Shown here: one piece after another, positions 21,604-24,424 of the stretch
How the letters are laid out: every line of letters begins with the position of its first letter
Numbering within the stretch: position 1 is the first letter of the stretch
DNA from: an uncultured Candidatus Melainabacteria bacterium
GTDB taxonomy: Bacteria > Cyanobacteriota > Vampirovibrionia > Gastranaerophilales > Gastranaerophilaceae
Assembly: GCA_934692665.1 (NCBI GenBank)
Contig: CAKUUG010000031.1
Location: forward strand, 1 to 24,424
Direction of reading: 5' to 3'
Length of the DNA: 24,424 nt
Program-made: the position numbers and the translations under genes
The notes under the pieces: generated by a model
Told to the model about the DNA's origin: nothing
Database searches by the model: none
What the model saw: only the letters and a program-made list of their open reading frames with translations

Positions 21604-22482
21604 GTGGATATTGAAGCAAAAAAGAAATTTGTATCCGGTCTGTCTGTTGTATCAAACGGAATAATAATTGTTTTTAAATTAATTGCAGGTATTATTTCAG
21701 GCAGTATCAGTATAATATCCGAAGCAATTCATTCTATGAGTGATTTTTTGGCTTCATTATTGACCCTTTTTGCAATTATTCGCTCATCAAAACCTGCAGA
21801 CCAAGATCATCCTTTCGGGCATGGTAGATACGAAGATGTGGCAGGATTTATTGAAGGAATTTTGATTATAGCTGCTTCTTTTTATATTGTTTTTGAAGCA
21901 TCAAAAAAAATTATCAATTCAACTTCATCAGAATTTGATTCTACATTGGGCATAATAGTGATGGGAATTGCAACTGTTGCAAATATCATTGTTAGCAGAT
22001 ATTTGTTTTACGTTGCAAAAAAAACGGATTCTGTTGCATTGTATGCAGATGCAAAACACTTGAGTACAGATGTTTATTCATCTCTTGGTGTTTTGATTGG
22101 TTTGGTTTTGATAAAAATAACAGGCATTTCTCTTTTAGACCCTTTGATTGCAATTTTTGTTGCATTGATAATTCTAAAATCCGGAGTTTCTATTACAAAA
22201 AAGACTCTTAATAATTTGGTTGATGGAACTTTGCCCGATAATGAAATAAAAATAATAAAAGAAATTTTAAACAGCTGCAAAGAAATTAGTTCGTTTAAAA
22301 ATTTAAAAAGCAGAAAATTAGGGCCTAGTCGTGATATTGATGTGACATTATTGTGTGATGAAAATTTGACACTAAAAGAATGCCACAAAATATGTGATTT
22401 TGTAGAAGAAAAAATTAAATCTTCACTTCCCCATGTAGAAATCACGATTCATTGTGAACCATGCAAAAAAATTGATGAATAA
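21604..22482 (+). CDS. Cation diffusion facilitator (CDF), probably zinc/metal exporter
   Basis: The 292-residue protein has six membrane helices and a C-terminal cytoplasmic ferredoxin-like domain (about 205-292). The intramembrane site is formed by H43 and D47 (EAIHSMSDF) and H152 and D156 (DAKHLSTD). This HD-HD set is seen in zinc-selective members, unlike the DD-HD of YiiP. The conserved loop DQDHPFGHGRYED follows helix 2. The C-terminal domain ends with HVEITIHCEPC, whose His and Cys may bind cytoplasmic metal. Start is GTG 21604 with AAGGGG upstream. A proton-driven efflux role is inferred. Confidence 0.92.
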   Translation: MDIEAKKKFVSGLSVVSNGIIIVFKLIAGIISGSISIISEAIHSMSDFLASLLTLFAIIRSSKPADQDHPFGHGRYEDVAGFIEGILIIAASFYIVFEASKKIINSTSSEFDSTLGIIVMGIATVANIIVSRYLFYVAKKTDSVALYADAKHLSTDVYSSLGVLIGLVLIKITGISLLDPLIAIFVALIILKSGVSITKKTLNNLVDGTLPDNEIKIIKEILNSCKEISSFKNLKSRKLGPSRDIDVTLLCDENLTLKECHKICDFVEEKIKSSLPHVEITIHCEPCKKIDE

Positions 22483-22543
22483 CTAGCAAATTTTTATAAT
22501 TAGCATACTTTATTTATATGTATTTAAAGAAAGGTTTCAGGTA

Positions 22544-23176
22544 ATGTCTGTAAATTTTAATACTGTTTCTGCTAATTATGACGTTAGCAAAACCACGGTT
22601 GGAACATCAAAACAAAATAGCAGCATTGCTTCTTCAAAAGTTGATTCTTTTGAGAAAAATTCATCTTTTAAAAAATCAGTCATGAACGAAAATGTAATGA
22701 AAAGATATGGAATTTTTCATGGAAATGTAAATGAATTCCTAGGTTCTTTAAATAACAAAGCTATAGAACTAAAAGAGAAAAAAGAAGGATTTGCGATTTT
22801 TGGAAACCTGAATGTTGAAGGGACAATAGGTGACAATCCAATTGAATTAACTTATAACAACAAAGAATTTAAAGGGAATTATAACGGCATTGATTTTGAT
22901 TTAAAATGTAGCAGTAAAAGTGTTTTTGGAAATATAACCGAAAAAGGAAAAATTTATGGCACAATAGGTAATGAACCGTTTGAATTGGATTTGAAAAATT
23001 CGCCAATTCCAAAAGACGAAAATGTACAAGATATCATTTCGACTTATTTGTTGCTCAATGGTTCAGTAGCAAAAACAAAAGATGGACAAATGGATGGAGT
23101 AAAATACGCCAAATGGAATAAAAAAGAACAAATGGTTTCTGCGTATATATGTTTATCACCATTTATAAATTTATAA
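22544..23176 (+). CDS. Unknown protein with beta-repeat core
   Basis: The 210-residue protein starts with a disordered Ser/Asn/Thr-rich region (about 1-50) without a signal peptide. A beta-rich core follows (about 80-150) containing two near-identical elements, GTIGDNPIEL (93-102) and GTIGNEPFEL (139-148), separated by 'FKGNYNGIDFDL' and FGNITEKGK. The spacing of G-x-I/L turns suggests stacked beta-hairpins or a small solenoid. A helical end lies at about 155-210. AGGTTTCAGG precedes the ATG, and a bidirectional terminator follows. I recognise no family. Confidence 0.7.
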   Translation: MSVNFNTVSANYDVSKTTVGTSKQNSSIASSKVDSFEKNSSFKKSVMNENVMKRYGIFHGNVNEFLGSLNNKAIELKEKKEGFAIFGNLNVEGTIGDNPIELTYNNKEFKGNYNGIDFDLKCSSKSVFGNITEKGKIYGTIGNEPFELDLKNSPIPKDENVQDIISTYLLLNGSVAKTKDGQMDGVKYAKWNKKEQMVSAYICLSPFINL

Positions 23177-23177
23177 A

Positions 23178-23206
23178 AAAGAAGAGCAGCTTTAACACTC
23201 TTCTTT
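23178..23206. terminator. Bidirectional terminator between convergent genes
   Basis: AAAGAAGAG (23178-23186) and CTCTTCTTT (23198-23206) pair perfectly around an 11-base loop. The minus strand continues with a T-run. The stop codon of the minus-strand gene (23192-23194) lies in the loop, so the two functions overlap. Confidence 0.75.
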
Positions 23207-23464
23207 CTTTGATGCATTATTTTTGTATCTCAGGTAAAGGACCATGTCTATCCCGAGAAATATCATATTTAAAATATATAGCCAAATTACCCAATCATAA
23301 TAAAAGAATACTTTGTGAATAATTCCACAAACATAACCCAGCATAATCAAGCAAGAAAAAGCGAAACTTTTTCCTCCAACGTTTTTTGCTTTAAAGGTTT
23401 TGTAGGCTGCAATCGGCCAACTCACCCCAAAACAAACCATCATTCCAGCTTCAAATACACTCAT
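23192..23464 (-). CDS. PQ-loop/SemiSWEET-like small membrane protein
   Basis: The 90-residue protein has three membrane helices. The first is followed by SWPIAAYKTFKAKNVGGKS, the P-Q-loop style 'WP....k..ksK...G.S' turn in which Pro replaces the PQ pair. The second carries LGYVCGIIHKVF and the third LNMIFLGIDMVLYLRY. One PQ-loop repeat per chain is the architecture of bacterial SemiSWEETs, which work as dimers; related lone repeats are often unassigned. Start ATG 23464 is fixed by AAGGAAG six bases upstream; an in-frame ATG at 23524 is less likely. Its substrate is unknown. Confidence 0.6.
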   Translation of the reverse strand: MSVFEAGMMVCFGVSWPIAAYKTFKAKNVGGKSFAFSCLIMLGYVCGIIHKVFFYYDWVIWLYILNMIFLGIDMVLYLRYKNNASKKEEC

Positions 23465-23531
23465 TTTTACTTCCTTATTGAATATATGATACGGCACACA
23501 TTTTAATACAAAAATAAATTTCAAAAAAGAA

Positions 23532-24215
23532 CTAAAATCTACTGATAATTTTTAGATATTCTTTTTGTGATTCTAAAACCATTTCAGAAATGAAATTGAT
23601 AAAGTCCGTATTATTGCCTTTGTTGGTTTCTTGTAAAGAGGATATGTAATTTACTCTCATTATAGGAGGAATGACAACAATATTATATCCGCTTTGTAAT
23701 AATGCCAAATTTATCAACAATCTAGCTACTCTACCATTGCCATCTGCAAACGGATGAATGTTTGCAAAAATTATATGTACCATTGCGGCATATTCAACAG
23801 GATGCAATTTTTCTTTTAATTTTGGTAACTGTAAAATGAACTCATGCATTTTTTCGTCAAGTTCTTCCGGTTTTGGTAGTTCAACATCTGAACCGGTTAT
23901 TATAACCTGTGACGTTCTGTATTTACCTGCTTTTCCGCTATCAATTTTTTCGTAGAAAAATCTATGCAACAACTTAATGTCGCTTTCCGTAAAAGTTATA
24001 TTTTTTGATAACTCAATTATTTCATCAAAAGCTTTTGCATGACCTACTGTTTCATAGTGGTCTTTAAGAGGTTTTCCGCCGATTGTTATACTATCTTCCA
24101 GTACAATTTTTGTTTCGACTAAACTAAGAGTATTGCCTTCAATAGCGTTTGAAGAATACGTTAGACCAATTTTATAGTATTCTTTTACTTGTGCCAACGC
24201 TTCAGCCGGGAGCAA
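23532..24215 (-). CDS. Fic-domain AMP-transferase, self-inhibited type; start codon uncertain
   Basis: The 227 residues from TTG 24215 contain the full Fic core. The catalytic loop is HPFADGNGRVAR (His 154 to Arg 165, matching HxFx(D/E)GNGRxxR), and the N-terminal inhibitory helix is SNAIEGN (S22-N28, the (S/T)xxxE(G/N) motif). Glu 26 normally blocks the ATP gamma-phosphate pocket. Fic enzymes transfer AMP to target hydroxyls; the target is unknown. The open frame continues 19 codons upstream to ATA 24270-24272, with family-like sequence (KNYFIQNDEYKAKINVLK) and a good ribosome site before it. The original ATG there seems to have become ATA, leaving only weak or late starts. It is divergent from the partial gene at 24353. 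Confidence 0.88.
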   Translation of the reverse strand: MLPAEALAQVKEYYKIGLTYSSNAIEGNTLSLVETKIVLEDSITIGGKPLKDHYETVGHAKAFDEIIELSKNITFTESDIKLLHRFFYEKIDSGKAGKYRTSQVIITGSDVELPKPEELDEKMHEFILQLPKLKEKLHPVEYAAMVHIIFANIHPFADGNGRVARLLINLALLQSGYNIVVIPPIMRVNYISSLQETNKGNNTDFINFISEMVLESQKEYLKIISRF

Positions 24216-24269
24216 CTTTAGGACATTAATCTTTGCTTTATATTCATCATTTTGAATAAAATAATTTTT

Positions 24270-24286
24270 TATACAACTTTCACCTC
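24270..24286 (-). promoter_or_regulatory. Orphan ribosome site and ATA codon of the fic gene
   Basis: On the minus strand GAGGTG (24281-24286) is followed after eight bases by ATA AAA AAT TAT in the fic frame. Spacing is ideal for a start codon at the ATA. A TATAAT lies just upstream (24294-24299). Confidence 0.5.
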
Positions 24287-24318
24287 TTATACCATTATAA
24301 CTTAAAAAACAGATGCCC

Positions 24319-24324
24319 TATAGT
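24319..24324 (+). promoter_or_regulatory. Possible -10 (TATAGT) for the gene at 24353
   Basis: TATAGT lies 28 bases before the ATG, leaving a leader of about 22 nt that carries GAGGT. No clear -35 is seen. Confidence 0.35.
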
Positions 24325-24352
24325 TATCTTTAATAACGACGAGGTCTTGAAA

Positions 24353-24424
24353 ATGCAACAAAACAGCTCTTTTAAAAAATTACCGAAGGAAAGATTCGAA
24401 CAGGGACCCCATTTAATCGAGCAC
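24353..24424 (+). CDS. Start of a gene cut by the window edge
   Basis: ATG at 24353 has GAGGT (24341-24345) seven bases upstream and is followed by 24 open codons to the edge (MQQNSSFKKLPKERFEQGPH...). The product begins polar and basic with no signal peptide. Too short to identify. It is divergent from fic. Confidence 0.45.
   Translation, partial: MQQNSSFKKLPKERFEQGPHLIEH

Noticed and set aside
24388..24406. GTTCGAAT on the minus strand looks like a tRNA T-loop at the right edge
   Set aside because: The flanking five-base stem (CCCTG against CTTTC) does not pair beyond one base pair, and the plus strand has a ribosome site and an open frame through the same bases.

Overview
The window is a strongly AT-rich, gene-dense bacterial chromosome segment of about 24.4 kb with roughly 27 protein genes on both strands. 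No rRNA, tRNA, CRISPR array or transposase is visible. Flagellar basal-body genes, Sec signal peptides and a diderm-style set of exported proteins point to a flagellated Gram-negative-type organism. Lysine/asparagine-rich unknown proteins and the combination of uvrA, ricT/rsfS, nrnA, yihY and an OadG-like gene suggest a Gastranaerophilales/Vampirovibrionia (non-photosynthetic cyanobacterial sister) genome. That placement is an inference from style only, because no taxonomic marker gene is present.

Layout. (1) 1-1162: the 3' part of a repeat-containing gene. Its reading frame seems to continue through two successive -1 shifts into a C-terminal piece carrying a calpain-like NPWG motif. (2) 1185-5885: a short nucleotidyltransferase, an unknown membrane-anchored protein, a divergent XRE regulator with a perfect 21-bp palindrome upstream, and uvrA. 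(3) 5939-11972: a flagellar block. The minus strand carries fliJ, a FliK-like gene, two tandem FlgF/FlgG paralogues and an exported protein. The plus strand carries a CsgG/TolB-like exported protein, fliL and an unusual fliN, followed by lemA. (4) 12597-17474: an exported protein, the overlapping ricT-like/rsfS pair, a cation/Ca2+ exchanger, and divergently nrnA and yihY (4-bp overlap). (5) 17547-19751: an unknown small acidic protein, then a compact cluster of OadG-like subunit, ArsB/NhaD transporter and a previously unlisted 40-residue single-span membrane protein, closed by a clear terminator. (6) 19839-24424: a small exported protein, an M48-like protein with an altered zinc motif, a CrcB/FluC homologue with both Phe-box phenylalanines changed, a CDF zinc transporter, an unknown beta-repeat protein, a PQ-loop half-transporter, a Fic enzyme with an apparent lost start codon, and the first codons of a gene leaving the window.

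The most systematic signal is regulatory. Five genes without a Shine-Dalgarno sequence (uvrA, the ricT-like gene, crcB and two exported-protein genes) each have a TANNNT -10 hexamer exactly six bases before the ATG, the geometry of leaderless mRNAs. Other genes in the window use normal AGGAG-type sites, so two translation-start modes appear to coexist. The best candidates for an undescribed system are the OadG-like/NhaD/40-residue membrane cluster and the flagellar block with its unassigned exported proteins.
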